Shown piece by piece: positions 63,111 through 64,000 of a stretch of DNA of 64,000 nucleotides. Under the pieces are notes generated by a model, which saw nothing but the letters and a program-made list of their open reading frames with translations, was not told where the DNA came from and did no database searches. Each line of letters starts with the position of its first letter. The stretch's first letter is position 1. The translations under genes and the position numbers were made by a program. The DNA is from Cladorhizidae sp. MBARI D1340-BT2 (lineage: Eukaryota; Porifera; Demospongiae; Poecilosclerida; Cladorhizidae): NCBI GenBank assembly GCA_028752905.1, contig JAQNBH010000013.1, forward strand, positions 18,564,898 through 18,628,897, given 5' to 3'.

Positions 63111-64000
63111 CAGTTGGTGTTGACTTCTGTTGCTGTCAGAATAACCGCTACCAAATTTGCAATGGGTAAGTTTTCTATTGGAATCTCACAGAGATTTGTG
63201 AACTCAACAAAATTGGTACAGAAACATGGAATATACACCCAGGAAAAATAATTGTCATAGCACATGATCCAAGCTAAAATATAAATATTCACGAGGGAGC
63301 TTGATAATAAACTATTACCTATTCATCATTAGAAAATAATGTATTCATAACAAACTGGAAAACACATTTTATTGAAGAGCAAGCACATCAATTTAGAGGA
63401 GCACTAAACTGACCCTGCAGATGCGCTGGACAATCTTTACATAAGAAGAACATCATAACTACCAAACTCTTAGTAACTTGAGAAGTACAAGGCAGGCAGC
63501 TTGTGGGAGCAATTTAATGTACTAGTACTATATATATAACTTAAAGGAAGGAAAAAAGACACACAATAATTTATAATATCAATCTGAAGTATCACGTAAA
63601 GCTACTCGATTTGCATAGCCACTATGCAGTAGTAATAACATCCATCATCCAAAGATCATTCCTGTCTCATTCACACACTGTGGTGAAGCATGCAAATAAA
63701 ATATACCAGCAATCATATGCCGACAACACAACAAGTTTCAATCAAACCATCTGTGACCACAATTAATAACACAACAAAGTTCATCTTTGGTCACAATTAA
63801 CAACACAACTAGGTTTAAGCAAACCATCTGTCAGCACAAGTGACAAACTTATTAGAAATTCAAATTAAGTTAAGAGTACTCTGGGTTCAAATAGCACAAC
63901 AATATTTGCAGTCCCACCTCTCTATATTAGATACAATGGCAGGATATGGAAATATTTTTGTTCCCCAAAGTATGACTATAATACTTCTAAGAAATTGGAT
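63111..64000. other. 3' end of window, no recognised gene
   Basis: AT-rich DNA with short direct echoes (CACAACAAGTTTCAATCAAA and CACAACTAGGTTTAAGCAAA, about 63727 and 63803). No coding evidence. Confidence 0.4.

Overview
This window looks like nuclear DNA of an early-branching marine animal, most likely a demosponge. That is an inference from gene content: metazoan intron-split genes, an astacin protease with thrombospondin repeats and a GCW-type (WSC-like) module, a DHRS7-type dehydrogenase, BEN/Tc1, hAT and Ty3/gypsy elements, and many minisatellites. No single marker proves the phylum, and another invertebrate is possible. There is no bacterial operon, rRNA gene or CRISPR array, and I recognised no tRNA gene.

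Layout. 2-1180: tail of a LINE reverse transcriptase, broken by one in-frame stop. 1557-7500: full-length, recent Ty3/gypsy-type LTR element with near-identical LTRs, a 5-bp target duplication, a tRNA-Leu-like primer site and the unusual order gag-PR-IN-RT-RNaseH (Gmr1-like). 7506-13960: gene-poor DNA with telomere-like repeats and a possible YqaJ-nuclease remnant. 13969-40055 (minus): one DHRS7-like short-chain dehydrogenase gene, 8 coding exons, 316 aa, spread over 26 kb. Its introns carry about eight long tandem arrays, a Tc1-type transposon (22160-27703), a hAT transposon (30701-34021) nested in a foldback element, and a decayed gypsy integrase. 40626-41415: another minisatellite. 42182-43105: unassigned ORFs. 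43106-48021: nothing convincing. 48022-52911 (+) and 53507-58323 (-): two convergent astacin genes, an inverted duplication with the same exon lengths in the first nine exons. 59311-60750: a 1.4-kb TTA-type microsatellite. 62010-63110: a third, decayed copy of the astacin 3' end.

Most interesting points. (1) The Tc1-type element has matching ~50-bp terminal inverted repeats, a TA duplication, an intact four-exon DD34E transposase, and a convergent seven-exon BEN-domain gene inside the same inverted repeats. A two-gene Tc1 element with a BEN accessory protein is, as far as I know, undescribed. (2) The gypsy-type element has integrase upstream of reverse transcriptase. (3) Astacin copy A has a stop codon two codons after its last splice junction that removes the membrane-anchoring end kept by copy B. 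(4) A 26-bp array in the transposase intron repeats a near-ideal 5' splice site about 35 times in the sense direction.

Exon boundaries were worked out by hand from GT/GC-AG signals, reading-frame continuity and family motifs. They join without phase conflict, but no transcript or database check was possible.
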